The notes: generated from the sequence alone by a model not told the origin. A stretch of DNA of 64,000 bases from Parapedobacter sp964498395 (GCA_964498395.1 CAZCHE010000004.1:1-64000); one strand, 5' to 3'. Positions 39,578-49,489 are shown, counted from the stretch's first letter. Made by a program: numbers and translations.

Positions 39578-39605
39578 CAAAGGTATCTAAATTAATTCTA
39601 AATTA
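39578..39605 (-). promoter_or_regulatory. feo promoter with an 11-base direct repeat (candidate iron operator)
   Basis: The minus strand reads TACCTTTG at 39578-39585. Directly upstream, TCTAAATTA occurs twice on the plus strand (39586-39594 and 39597-39605) with an 11-base period, one helical turn, covering the spacer. This is the place for an iron-sensing repressor of the Fur or DtxR type; which one is not known. Confidence 0.55.
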
Positions 39606-39727
39606 TAATGGCGAACATGATTCGTGCAAAAAACGATGCCACCATTGCCACCTGTTCTAAACGTCGGCGGCGTAGGTTTTGTTGCTTCCTTCATGACGTT
39701 TAAGTTGCAGGCCAGTAATTATAATGC

Positions 39728-39735
39728 TATTTTTG
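39728..39735 (+). promoter_or_regulatory. Promoter -7 element for the PIF1-like helicase
   Basis: TATTTTTG, 32 bases before the ATG at 39768, with GTTG about 20 bases upstream as a weak -33. The remaining 39606-39704 sequence shows no gene. Confidence 0.6.
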
Positions 39736-39767
39736 TTGTTTATCTTACTTAAACAAACCACATCTAC

Positions 39768-42020
39768 ATGATGGCTGACTTGGATATACAAAATACCGCA
39801 TTCATGCAAGCGGTGTCTTTTGTAAACCATACCAACCGGAATATCTTTTTAACGGGAAAAGCAGGTACGGGAAAAACAACGTTTCTCAAATACATCAGGC
39901 AACACAGTTACAAGAAAATGGCTGTCGCTGCACCTACCGGCGTGGCCGCCATGAACGCCGGAGGTACGACCCTTCATTCCCTGTTTTGGTTGCCATTTGG
40001 GATGTATATCGAAGATTACGAACTGGCGTGGAATGATGAAGATAGCCATATCTACAACCGCCGTCGACTGTTTGGTAAAGTAAAGCTGACGAAGCAACGG
40101 AGAGCATTGCTACAGGAAATCGACCTACTGGTGATCGATGAGGTGTCCATGCTGCGTGCCGATACCTTGGATGCCATAGACGCTATTCTGAAAAACGTAA
40201 GGCGTGACGCACGCCCTTTCGGAGGGTTACAAATCCTCTTCATTGGCGATATGTACCAATTGCCGCCTGTGGTGAAGGAAAGGGAGCGGGAAATCATGGG
40301 TAAGCATTATCCAAGCCCCTTTTTTTTCGATGCCAATATACTACGTGAGCATCCACCAATATTACTTGAACTCAAGAAAATATATCGGCAGAGCGAGCAG
40401 GTGTTTATCGACATCCTCAATGATATCCGAAATAACCGATGTACCCCGGAACAATTGGAGCGGCTGAATGATTACTATCAACCAGATTTCGTACCCCCAG
40501 CGGATGAGCCGTATATCACACTGACCACGCATAACCATCGGGCGGATGCCATCAATAAACGGGAACTGGACGCTTTGTCGGGGAAGTCCATGCAAATGAA
40601 AGCCATCGTGAAAGACGATTTTACCGAAGGTTCCTTCCCGGTGGATGAGGTGCTGGAAATAAAAGAGGGAGCACAGGTGATGTTTGTACGCAATGACAGT
40701 GGTGAGGAACGGCGGTACTACAATGGAAAAATCGGTTTTGTGCGGCATATCGATATCGAAGACGGGGTAGTGACCGTGGGATTTGCCAATGGAGATGAAG
40801 ATGTACGCGTAAGGCGTGAGGTGTGGGAAAATATCAAGTATAACTATGATAAGGCCGAAGACAAAATCCACGAGGAGGTTTTAGGTACGTTTTCACAATT
40901 CCCCCTGCGGTTGGCTTGGGCCATCACCATCCACAAAAGCCAAGGACTTACCTTTGACCAGGCGATCATCGATGCCGGAGCTTCCTTTGCCCCTGGGCAA
41001 GTATATGTAGCACTGAGCCGCTTGCGTAGGTTGGACGGACTGATCTTGTATTCGCGGATTCCGGCACATAGCATCCGTACAGACCACCAGGTGACCCAAT
41101 TCTCCAGCAATACGGTGGCTGATGATGAGGCGGACGCACTTTTGGAAGCTTCCCAGCGCCATTACATTGGGCATATTCTCCTCCAGACATTCAGGTGGGA
41201 TAAGCTGATGGAAGCGATCAAAACGCTCCAATCCGATTTGGCTACTCGAAACATCGCCGATCAAGAAGAAGCGGCACAATTTATAAGGGCGCTATACCTC
41301 GCGGTGGAGCAGTTGCAGGAAGTGGCCAATAAATTCAGGAACCAATTGGATGGCCTACTCAATAAACAGGAGCATACTGACTATCAAAAAATACATGAAC
41401 GCACCTCCAAAGCATTAGACTGGTTTGCGCCTCGGGTGGATGCACAGTTGATTGCCGCACTTGAAAACCACATCCAGGCGTGGGCCATCAAAAAACGCAC
41501 AAAACGATATGTGGAGGAGTTGAAGGATGTGTTGGTGGATTTTAAGCGAAAACGGGAACAATTGCTCCAATGCGCTACCATCACTGCAGCCTTGGCCAAA
41601 GGCGATGCCCTACAAGATGTGATGACCAAGGCCGATGGGCTGATGACTATCGCCGTCGACCCGGTTGACATACCCAATGTGGCCAAAGGGAAGAAAGCGG
41701 TCAAGGGAGAGACAAAACGAATCAGTTTTGATTTGTTTAGGTCGGGCAAAACGATTGATGAAATTGCCACCGAACGCAGCTTGGCAGTAAGTACGGTGAT
41801 CGGGCATCTGACCGATTTTGTCGGCAAAGGGGTTGAAGCAAACGAATTGATGGACGCGGTAAATTTGGAACGCATTTTGGAGATATTGCGGAAGCATCCC
41901 GGCAAACCATCTTCCGAGGTCCGTGCGGCGCTGGATAATACCGTGGAATACCATGAAATCCGCATCGCCCAAGCATTTCTGCGAAATACGGAAATTGGCC
42001 GGGATACAACGCAGTTCTAA
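39768..42020 (+). CDS. PIF1/RecD-like helicase with C-terminal helix-turn-helix
   Basis: A 750-residue superfamily 1B helicase, expected to unwind DNA 5'-3'. Walker A is GKAGTGKTT (30-38), then APTGVAAMNAGGTTLHSLF, Walker B IDLLVIDEVSMLRADTLD, and motif VI near VYVALSRLRRLDGLIL. The C-terminal 250 residues are helical and end in an HTH-like region (ISFDLFRSGKTIDEIATERS followed by LAVSTVIGHL), similar to the C-terminal HTH of some RecQ-like proteins. It precedes the SNF2-like gene by 50 bases on the same strand, so co-transcription is plausible. A second ATG follows immediately and could be the start. Confidence 0.9.
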   Translation: MMADLDIQNTAFMQAVSFVNHTNRNIFLTGKAGTGKTTFLKYIRQHSYKKMAVAAPTGVAAMNAGGTTLHSLFWLPFGMYIEDYELAWNDEDSHIYNRRRLFGKVKLTKQRRALLQEIDLLVIDEVSMLRADTLDAIDAILKNVRRDARPFGGLQILFIGDMYQLPPVVKEREREIMGKHYPSPFFFDANILREHPPILLELKKIYRQSEQVFIDILNDIRNNRCTPEQLERLNDYYQPDFVPPADEPYITLTTHNHRADAINKRELDALSGKSMQMKAIVKDDFTEGSFPVDEVLEIKEGAQVMFVRNDSGEERRYYNGKIGFVRHIDIEDGVVTVGFANGDEDVRVRREVWENIKYNYDKAEDKIHEEVLGTFSQFPLRLAWAITIHKSQGLTFDQAIIDAGASFAPGQVYVALSRLRRLDGLILYSRIPAHSIRTDHQVTQFSSNTVADDEADALLEASQRHYIGHILLQTFRWDKLMEAIKTLQSDLATRNIADQEEAAQFIRALYLAVEQLQEVANKFRNQLDGLLNKQEHTDYQKIHERTSKALDWFAPRVDAQLIAALENHIQAWAIKKRTKRYVEELKDVLVDFKRKREQLLQCATITAALAKGDALQDVMTKADGLMTIAVDPVDIPNVAKGKKAVKGETKRISFDLFRSGKTIDEIATERSLAVSTVIGHLTDFVGKGVEANELMDAVNLERILEILRKHPGKPSSEVRAALDNTVEYHEIRIAQAFLRNTEIGRDTTQF

Positions 42021-42070
42021 GGATTTCCGTATCTTTAGACCCTTTATTTTTTGGATACCACAGTCGATAG

Positions 42071-44959
42071 ATGCAGCAACTCGATACTACACAGCCTTAT
42101 GAATTGGTCTATTCCCTTTGCGAACACCCCTACTTGGGTTACCTGATCGAGCCACATGTGGTACAGCTCAATCCTAATGGCGGATATTCGCTGACCCATC
42201 GCCGTATTTTCAGCAATACTTCAAAGGACTATGCCCGCGTGTTGGATGAAACAGACCACCAACTCATCAAGCTGTTAGAGGAAGTGGAGCAAACCAATAT
42301 CATCAAGCGTTACCATAAAAAGCCCGTCCGGCCCGCTGATTTCTTCGCCAAGGTATTTGACCAGAAGTTTTTCGACTACATCCGCCCGAAAATTGAGCGG
42401 CGATTATTGCAAGCACTGGAACTGCTAACCGATAAGCCATTGTTTCTGATGAGTAAAGACGGTTATGCGGCAGAGCAGCGCATCGAAATCGCCCCCCAGC
42501 CGGCATCGACCTTATTCCACTTTAGGCGTAATGGCGAGGAGACCCGATATTTCCCGACCATCAAGTATGACGGGCATCGCATTGAGTTTATGTTCAAGGA
42601 TGCGCAGGTGATAATCAATCAACAAGCATGGTTGCTCCTTGAAAATGTGCTTTACCATTTTGACCAACCTTTGGAAGGAAAAAAACTTTCGCCATTTCTC
42701 CAACGACGCTATATTTCCGTAGCACGATCGACCGAACGCAAATACTTTGAAACATTTGTGCGTGGCTTGATCGAGAAGCACCACGTGTATGCTGAAGGGT
42801 TCGCGATCGAAACCCATCAACACAATGCGGTACCCGTGATAAAGTTACTGTACGTGGAAAATGGCACCTCGCAATTGCAATTGCACTTCCGTTACGGACC
42901 TTACTTGTTTACAGCGGGCGGTGAGCATAAGGTAACCGTGCGGATGCAATACGATGAAGTGGCAGACAACTATACCTTCCACCGGATCAAACGGTCGCTG
43001 CAATGGGAGGAAAACCGGATACAGGAATTGCTAGCCATGGAACTGCAAAAAACGGATACATTGTTTGGCAACCTAGTGCCCCGACCTAATGGTGTGGAGT
43101 CTATAACGGTGATGGACTGGCTGCGTGACAAAAACGAGGAATTACTCGAACTCGGTTACGAAATCGTCCAAGAGGATCCCAATAAACGATTCTTCTTTGG
43201 CCGCACCGAACTGGATCTAGCCATCAACGAAAATAACGATTGGTTCGATGTACAGGCCGTCGCCCGTTTTGGCAGCCATGAGGTGCCTTTTACCCAATTG
43301 CGTAACCACATCCTCAACCATATCCGCGAATTTGCATTGCCCAATGGTGAACTGGCGGTAATCCCCGAAGAGTGGTTTGCCCGTTATCACCATCTTTTCC
43401 ATTTTTCGGAAGACAAAAAATCCATCCGACTAAGTAAATACCATATTGGCTTGCTCAATGACATCTCCGAGCATACCGAATTGGTTATCGATCGCAAATT
43501 GGAACGGTTGGCGGGTTTTGACGAGATCGAAGAAGTGAGCGAACCAAAACAATTCAAAGGGTCGTTGCGAAGCTACCAAAAGGCAGGCTACAATTGGTTC
43601 CATTTCCTGCAAAAATATGGCTTCGGGGGGTGTCTGGCGGATGACATGGGACTGGGCAAAACCATCCAAACCCTGGCATTATTGCAAAAGCAAAAAGAAA
43701 CCTTGGTTCAGGCAGGGGATCTGCCGCATACATCACTTATCGTGATGCCTACGTCGCTGGTATACAATTGGCAGAACGAGGCCAATAAATTTGCACCGAA
43801 GCTGCGGATATTGGTTCACACGGGTATCGGCCGGTCAAAAGAACCGGCGACATTCGCGGATTACGATTTGGTCATCACCACCTACGGCATTGTCCGCAGC
43901 GATGAGGAATTACTGAAATCGTTCTATTTTAACTACATCATCTTGGATGAAAGCCAAATCATCAAAAACCCGACTTCAAAATCATTCAAGGCGGTAAAAA
44001 GCCTCAAAGGAAAATACCGGTTGGTGCTGAGCGGTACCCCCGTGGAAAACTCGGTAGCCGATCTGTGGTCGCAGATGGCCTTTCTCAATCCGGGATTGTT
44101 GGGGAGTTACCATTATTTCCAACAGGAATTTGTGCAGCCCATCGAGAAGAAAAAGGACGAGGAAAAAGCGAGGCGTCTGCAAGCGATTATCAAGCCCTTC
44201 GTCCTTCGGCGCACCAAAGGGCAGGTGGCTACCGAACTCCCTCCGAAATCTGAGCAGATCTTTTATTGCACGATGGGCGACGAACAGGCCGAGCGCTATG
44301 AACGGGTAAAATCGGAATACCGCAATGCTATCTTGGAAAATATGGGTGAAGACAAGCAAAAAACACCCCAGATCGCACTCTTACAAGGGTTGACCCAGTT
44401 GCGCCAACTGGCTAACCACCCGAGGATGGTAGACAGTTCGTTCAAAGGCGAATCAGGCAAGTTTGAAAGCGTGATCCACACCCTTGAAAACGTGCTCCAA
44501 CGGGGCAACAAGGTACTGGTGTTTTCACAGTTCGTGAAACAACTGGTGCTCTTTAAGCAGTATTTTGATAAGCATGAGATCGGGTATGCCTACCTGGATG
44601 GCGCTACCAAAAACAGGGAAGAAGTGGTCAGGCAGTTTCGCCAAGACGAGGATACGCGCTTGTTCTTGATTTCCATCAAGGCGGGAGGAGTGGGGCTTAA
44701 CTTGGTGGAGGCCGATTATGTATTTATCCTCGATCCGTGGTGGAATCCAGCAGTAGAGCAACAAGCTATTGACCGTACCCATCGTATTGGGCAGACGCGC
44801 AACGTCTTTATCTACAAATTCATCACCAAAGATACCGTAGAGGAAAAGATATTGGCCTTACAGAACCGTAAGAAAACCATTGCCGATACGCTCATCACCA
44901 CAGAAGAAAGTTTTATCAAATCGCTTACCCAAGACGATATCAAGGAGCTACTTGGATAA
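42071..44959 (+). CDS. SNF2-family DEAD/DEAH box ATPase
   Basis: A 962-residue SWI2/SNF2-type DNA translocase. The N-terminal 490 residues are a bacterial-specific region without recognisable motifs. The ATPase core begins at GSLRSYQKAGYNWFHFL. Walker A is DDMGLGKT (near residue 524), the DEAH position reads DESQ (near 625), and SGTPVENSVADLWS is motif III. The helicase C domain has FSQFVKQLVLF, ISIKAGGVGLNLVEADYV and DRTHRIGQ. Bacterial members are thought to remodel RNA polymerase or DNA complexes. Its last 20 bases overlap gltX on the other strand. Confidence 0.93.
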   Translation: MQQLDTTQPYELVYSLCEHPYLGYLIEPHVVQLNPNGGYSLTHRRIFSNTSKDYARVLDETDHQLIKLLEEVEQTNIIKRYHKKPVRPADFFAKVFDQKFFDYIRPKIERRLLQALELLTDKPLFLMSKDGYAAEQRIEIAPQPASTLFHFRRNGEETRYFPTIKYDGHRIEFMFKDAQVIINQQAWLLLENVLYHFDQPLEGKKLSPFLQRRYISVARSTERKYFETFVRGLIEKHHVYAEGFAIETHQHNAVPVIKLLYVENGTSQLQLHFRYGPYLFTAGGEHKVTVRMQYDEVADNYTFHRIKRSLQWEENRIQELLAMELQKTDTLFGNLVPRPNGVESITVMDWLRDKNEELLELGYEIVQEDPNKRFFFGRTELDLAINENNDWFDVQAVARFGSHEVPFTQLRNHILNHIREFALPNGELAVIPEEWFARYHHLFHFSEDKKSIRLSKYHIGLLNDISEHTELVIDRKLERLAGFDEIEEVSEPKQFKGSLRSYQKAGYNWFHFLQKYGFGGCLADDMGLGKTIQTLALLQKQKETLVQAGDLPHTSLIVMPTSLVYNWQNEANKFAPKLRILVHTGIGRSKEPATFADYDLVITTYGIVRSDEELLKSFYFNYIILDESQIIKNPTSKSFKAVKSLKGKYRLVLSGTPVENSVADLWSQMAFLNPGLLGSYHYFQQEFVQPIEKKKDEEKARRLQAIIKPFVLRRTKGQVATELPPKSEQIFYCTMGDEQAERYERVKSEYRNAILENMGEDKQKTPQIALLQGLTQLRQLANHPRMVDSSFKGESGKFESVIHTLENVLQRGNKVLVFSQFVKQLVLFKQYFDKHEIGYAYLDGATKNREEVVRQFRQDEDTRLFLISIKAGGVGLNLVEADYVFILDPWWNPAVEQQAIDRTHRIGQTRNVFIYKFITKDTVEEKILALQNRKKTIADTLITTEESFIKSLTQDDIKELLG

Positions 44960-46472
44960 CTGCATCCAACCCCTTTTTCATCCTTTCTACGGTTTCCGTA
45001 CGGCCTAATAGTGCGGCGATATCGAACACATGCGGCCCGAATTTGCCACCCACGAGCATGATGCGGAAGGGAAGCATCAATTCCCCCATCTTCATTCCGG
45101 ACGCATTGATAGCTAGTTTATAGAAACTTTCCAGTTCTGCACTTTGCCACGGCTCGAAACTTTCCAAGTTGTTGATCATATCCGTGAAGAAAGCGGTCTT
45201 CTCGTCATTCCACTTGGCCTGTATGGATGGCAGGTCGTAACTTTCTGGACGCTTGAAAAAGAAAGAAGCCTGTTCCCAGAAATCAGCTAAGAACGTAAGG
45301 CGCTCTTTGACCAAGGCTAGCACGGATAAAACATATTGCTCATCGGGCTGCTGCACGCCATTGGCGGCCAAAACAGTACGGATAGCCGGTAGCAAATCAG
45401 CGTCGTCGCTGCGTTTGATCCACTCATGGTTGAACCATTTGGCCTTTTCGAAATCGAACTTTGCTCCAGCTTTGCTGATGCGGTCGATGGAAAATTTGGA
45501 TACGAGTTCATCAAGCGTAAAGAGTTCCTGGTCGGTACCGTCATTCCAACCCAGTAGGGCCAGCATATTGATGAATGCTTCTGGGAGGAACCCCATTTCG
45601 CGGAATCCTTTGGTCAGATCCCCGGTTTTGGGATCATGCCAGTTCATTGCGTAGACCGGGAATCCCAATCGATCTCCATCGCGCTTGCTGAGCTTACCAT
45701 TACCATCCGGTTTCAGGATTAACGGGAAGTGTGCCCATTGCGGCATGGCATCACGCCAACCGAGGTATTCCCACAGCAATAGGTGCACGGGAGCGGAGGG
45801 GAGCCATTCTTCCCCACGGAATGCGTGGCTGATGGCCATTTGGTAATCATCGACGACGACAGCAAGGTGGTAGGTAGGCATGCCATCGGCTTTGAGCAAG
45901 ACTTTATCATCCACCAATGAGGAGTCAAAACTGACCACTCCACGTATCATGTCTTCAAAACTGATGGTTTCTCCCACCGGTATTTTAATCCGGACAACGT
46001 GCGGATACCCTTCGGAGAGCAGCCGTTGGGTCTCATCTTCCGGTAGGCTGAGTGAATTGCGCATGTGCAGCCTGTTTTCATGGCTATACCTGAAATTAGG
46101 ATGCTGTTGGCGTTGGGCATCCAATTCCTCCGCCGTGTCAAATGCATAATAGGCGTAGCCATTGGCGACCAATTGCTCAGCGTACTGGCGGTAGGATGCT
46201 TTACGTTCGCTTTGGCGATAAGGGCCGTATTGACCCTCCTGTACTGGACTTTCGTCAGGCGGTATGCCGCACCAATTGAGGCAATCGATGATATATTCTT
46301 CCGCTCCGGGTACAAACCGGGTCTGGTCCGTATCTTCAATGCGCAATACAAAATCACCTCCCTGCTGTTTGGCAAACAGGTAATTGAACAAGGCCGTGCG
46401 TACCCCGCCTAGGTGTAAACCGCCGGTGGGGCTTGGTGCAAAGCGTACCCTTACTTTTCTCTCCGTATCCAT
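44940..46472 (-). CDS. gltX: Glutamyl-tRNA synthetase
   Basis: A class I synthetase, 510 residues. The HIGH motif is HLGG (20-23) in FAPSPTGGLHLGGVRTALFN and the KMSKS motif is KLSKR near 260. A four-Cys zinc site is not evident in the insertion, as in many GltX proteins. Because the conserved VRVRFAPSPTG begins at residue 7, the start must be the ATG at 46472, which lies only 4 bases from a TATCTTTG promoter element. The gene converges on and overlaps the SNF2 gene by 20 bases. Confidence 0.97.
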   Translation of the reverse strand: MDTERKVRVRFAPSPTGGLHLGGVRTALFNYLFAKQQGGDFVLRIEDTDQTRFVPGAEEYIIDCLNWCGIPPDESPVQEGQYGPYRQSERKASYRQYAEQLVANGYAYYAFDTAEELDAQRQQHPNFRYSHENRLHMRNSLSLPEDETQRLLSEGYPHVVRIKIPVGETISFEDMIRGVVSFDSSLVDDKVLLKADGMPTYHLAVVVDDYQMAISHAFRGEEWLPSAPVHLLLWEYLGWRDAMPQWAHFPLILKPDGNGKLSKRDGDRLGFPVYAMNWHDPKTGDLTKGFREMGFLPEAFINMLALLGWNDGTDQELFTLDELVSKFSIDRISKAGAKFDFEKAKWFNHEWIKRSDDADLLPAIRTVLAANGVQQPDEQYVLSVLALVKERLTFLADFWEQASFFFKRPESYDLPSIQAKWNDEKTAFFTDMINNLESFEPWQSAELESFYKLAINASGMKMGELMLPFRIMLVGGKFGPHVFDIAALLGRTETVERMKKGLDAVIQVAP

Positions 46473-46476
46473 GCGG

Positions 46477-46484
46477 CAAAGATA
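46477..46484 (-). promoter_or_regulatory. Promoter -7 element for gltX, 4 bases from the start codon
   Basis: The minus strand reads TATCTTTG-CCGC-ATG. With the usual transcription start a few bases after TTTG, the mRNA would begin at or within the start codon. Confidence 0.6.
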
Positions 46485-46561
46485 AAAAATACAGGGGCCG
46501 AAACCATCATTTAAAAAGGGAATTATGTATTTTGGCGCTGGCTAAACGATCGCACAATTGC

Positions 46562-47770
46562 ATGTTTAAGACACAGACCGTCGTATTTTTGGTTATTATG
46601 CTTGGTTTCACCGGTATTTGCAAACCGCAAGACGCCGTTACATTCAACCAAGGGGGAACCCAAGATACGGCGTATTATACCGAAATACCATATGAATGGG
46701 TGCAGAATAAGATTATTGTTCAAGTAGAAATCCAGGGAAAAGCGAAGCGATTCATTTGGGATACGGGCGCACCCTTGTTGATTTCCGATCGGCTTGCTAC
46801 CGAAATACACATTGATACGTTGGCCGTCAAAAAGGTATCTGACGTGAATAATCAAAACGATTCCCTATATATGATCAAGGTCGATGGAATAACTATCGGG
46901 CGTGTAGGGTTTGATGGCACCCCCGGTTTAATAGTGAAGGAAGACAACCTCCTGCTGAGGTGTTTCAATGTGGATGGATACATTGGCAGTAACCTAACAA
47001 GAAATTCGGTTGTGCATTTCGATTCACAACGCCAAGTGATTGTCTTGACAAATGATGTTCGCCGTTTGGATATCGATGGATCCTATCGGATCCCATTGAT
47101 AGTAGACAGTATCCAAAGTTTACCGCTTATAGACGTACGTCCAGCAAGGCGCGCATCCGAACGTGTGCTTTTTGACTCGGGAGATGATGGGTTTTACAGC
47201 ATGAGTGAGTATAGTTATGCACTTTTTGCTAAAAAGAGGCGTCGGGATATTCGATTGAAGACGGAAGGATTTGGAAGCGTACAGATTGGCCTTCATGGAA
47301 AGGGGGCGGATAGTAAGCGCCACAGGGTACTATTGCCCTCATTAAAAATCGGGTCGGTCGAGTTTACCCACGTAAGTACAACTACCCAGGATGGTTCGAA
47401 TACCCGAATAGGTGCCGGGCTGCTCGATTATGGCAACGTGACATTAGATGGCGTAAACAAACATTTTTATTTCACACCTCATGACCGGGGCGGTAAGCAG
47501 ATCACCTACCGGAAACGAAAGAAAGAGTGGAGTATTTCTCCAACGATACATGAAAACCGGCTAGTGGTGGGGAGTATTTGGGGAACCCATGATTTGGGCG
47601 TAACGGTAGGTGACCGTATCTTGAAAATCAATGATACCGATGTCTCCCAATTGGAGGTATGCGACCTGATTCTGGGAAATTTATTGGATACAGCCGAAAA
47701 TCACGCATATTTGACGGTGCAATTGGCCAATGGAACCACAAAAGAGGTGAAAATAACGGCAGAAGAATGA
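46562..47770 (+). CDS. Secreted retropepsin-like aspartyl protease with PDZ domain
   Basis: A 402-residue protein with a signal peptide (about 1-20; a Cys at 20 makes a poor lipobox). Two retropepsin-like halves follow, each with an active-site Asp: FIWDTGA (D67) and VLFDSGDDG (D205). The C-terminal PDZ-like domain (about 325-402) contains GDRILKINDTDVSQLE. The start is placed at ATG 46562 because the 43 residues before it are charged and unrelated to a signal sequence. Its stop overlaps the histidine kinase ATG (ATGA), so the two are translated together. The substrate is unknown. Confidence 0.87.
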   Translation: MFKTQTVVFLVIMLGFTGICKPQDAVTFNQGGTQDTAYYTEIPYEWVQNKIIVQVEIQGKAKRFIWDTGAPLLISDRLATEIHIDTLAVKKVSDVNNQNDSLYMIKVDGITIGRVGFDGTPGLIVKEDNLLLRCFNVDGYIGSNLTRNSVVHFDSQRQVIVLTNDVRRLDIDGSYRIPLIVDSIQSLPLIDVRPARRASERVLFDSGDDGFYSMSEYSYALFAKKRRRDIRLKTEGFGSVQIGLHGKGADSKRHRVLLPSLKIGSVEFTHVSTTTQDGSNTRIGAGLLDYGNVTLDGVNKHFYFTPHDRGGKQITYRKRKKEWSISPTIHENRLVVGSIWGTHDLGVTVGDRILKINDTDVSQLEVCDLILGNLLDTAENHAYLTVQLANGTTKEVKITAEE

Positions 47771-48996
47771 ACATTACCCCTTACCAATACAATCAGCAAC
47801 GGTGGAAATTCTCCTTGCTCATCTTTGCCGTCTTTATTGCTGCGGCATCGTTGCTCTATACAAATTATTTGGTGCGAAACCTTTCCAAATCCGAACGTAC
47901 CAAGGCGGAGATATGGGCCATGACCACGCGGAGCATCATTACCATGCCTGACGTGGATGATGAGATGATTACATTCATCTATTCGGTCCGTGACAGCCTT
48001 TCATTGCCTGCCATCGTTGCCGATGCGCGTGATAGCATCATCTACTGGCGTGATTTGGACGTCACGAAAACCAATATATCTGAAGACACGATTGATGCGG
48101 GCTTGCTGTATGATCCGGCTTATTTCAAGAGGCAGTTGTCCATCATGAAAAAAAACCATCCACCCATCATCATCGATTTACCCAATAACGGAGGACAATG
48201 GTTTGTTTATTATAAAGACTCGTTGCTGCTGAATCAATTACGGTTTTTCCCCTATGTGCAGTTGACCCTTATCGCGATTTTTTTGGGCATCGCGTATACG
48301 GTGTTTAACTCCATTCGCAAATCTGAGCAGAACCTGGTTTGGGTGGGGATGGCCAAAGAAGCTGCCCACCAATTGGGTACACCGATATCATCGCTCATGG
48401 CTTGGTTGGAATTGGTCAGGGCGAAGTTTGATGCTGAACACGACCCGCTGCTCGGTGAAATGGAGAGCGATGTGAAGCGCCTTGAAGTCGTAGCAGACCG
48501 CTTTTCAAAGATAGGGTCCTCGCCTGTGCTGCAAAGCTACGTGGTCTACAAAGTAGTGGTTGACTTCGTCAACTATTTCAAGGTAAGGACGAGTGATAAG
48601 ATTATTTTCAACGTGTCAGGGGATACCCAAGTGAGGGCCATGCTCAATGTACCGTTGTTTGATTGGGTACTTGAAAATTTACTTAAAAATGCCGCAAATG
48701 CCATTGAATCGGCAGGGCGGATAGACATTGTTATTTCAGAAAATATTGCAAAAGAGCAAATTTTTATAGACATTAGCGATACAGGCAAAGGAATATCCCG
48801 GTCTAATTTTGACGCGATTTTCCAACCTGGATTTACCACGAGAAAACGTGGGTGGGGGCTCGGATTGAGCCTCACCAAACGGATGATTGAACATCATGGG
48901 GGGCAGATTTTTGTGAAGGAATCGGAAATAGATAAAGGAACCACATTTAGGATTGTATTACCAAGTAACCAAGCGTATGAACCTGCTCAAATCTGA
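47767..48996 (+). CDS. Orphan sensor histidine kinase
   Basis: A 409-residue membrane kinase: helix 1 (about 14-34), a periplasmic sensor region (about 35-160), helix 2 (about 161-181), then the kinase core. The H-box is AKEAAHQLGTPISSL with His201; this HQLGTP variant replaces the usual HELRTP. The N-box NLLKNAANAI, G1 DTGKGIS and G2 RGWGLGLSLTKRMIEHHGG are intact. There is no response regulator next to it. The start ATG 47767 overlaps the protease stop, and its end overlaps the DinB gene by 20 bases. Confidence 0.9.
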   Translation: MNITPYQYNQQRWKFSLLIFAVFIAAASLLYTNYLVRNLSKSERTKAEIWAMTTRSIITMPDVDDEMITFIYSVRDSLSLPAIVADARDSIIYWRDLDVTKTNISEDTIDAGLLYDPAYFKRQLSIMKKNHPPIIIDLPNNGGQWFVYYKDSLLLNQLRFFPYVQLTLIAIFLGIAYTVFNSIRKSEQNLVWVGMAKEAAHQLGTPISSLMAWLELVRAKFDAEHDPLLGEMESDVKRLEVVADRFSKIGSSPVLQSYVVYKVVVDFVNYFKVRTSDKIIFNVSGDTQVRAMLNVPLFDWVLENLLKNAANAIESAGRIDIVISENIAKEQIFIDISDTGKGISRSNFDAIFQPGFTTRKRGWGLGLSLTKRMIEHHGGQIFVKESEIDKGTTFRIVLPSNQAYEPAQI

Positions 48997-49489
48997 CGAA
49001 TACCCAGCCATATATGCAGCTTACATTGAGACGGTCAAGGGTGACGTCATGGAACTGCTTACCGAACAGCTGCAGAGCTTTCCCGAATTTCTGGCCAATA
49101 TCCCTGCTGGGAAATCAGAATATGCGTATGCCGAAAGCAAGTGGACCATCAAGGAAGTGGTGGGGCATGTCATTGATACCGAACGGATCATGGCTTACCG
49201 TGCATTGCGCTTCGCACGCAATGACACCAAGGAGTTGGCCGGTTTTGACGAAGAAGATTTCGTGAAAAATGCGCGCTTCAATGAACGGTCTTTGGATAGT
49301 TTTTCGGAAGAATTTGTATGGGTTCGCCAATCCAACCTGGCACTATTCAATAGTTTCAATGACCACGAGTTGTCGCGCAAAGGATTGGCGTCTGAAAGGT
49401 TAATCAGCGTAAGGGCATTCCTATATATCATTGCAGGGCACGTTAACCATCACCGCAACATCATCCGCGAACGGTATCTCAACGAATAA
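48977..49489 (+). CDS. DinB-fold metal-binding protein
   Basis: A 170-residue four-helix DinB/YfiT-like protein. The likely metal ligands are H64 (KEVVGHVIDTER) and H155/H159 (IIAGHVNHHRNII). Relatives include thiol-dependent S-transferases and proteins of unknown role; no substrate can be assigned. The ATG at 48977 lies inside the last codons of the kinase gene (20-base overlap), and its TAA overlaps the next gene's ATG (TAATG), so it is part of a coupled set. Confidence 0.85.
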   Translation: MNLLKSDEYPAIYAAYIETVKGDVMELLTEQLQSFPEFLANIPAGKSEYAYAESKWTIKEVVGHVIDTERIMAYRALRFARNDTKELAGFDEEDFVKNARFNERSLDSFSEEFVWVRQSNLALFNSFNDHELSRKGLASERLISVRAFLYIIAGHVNHHRNIIRERYLNE

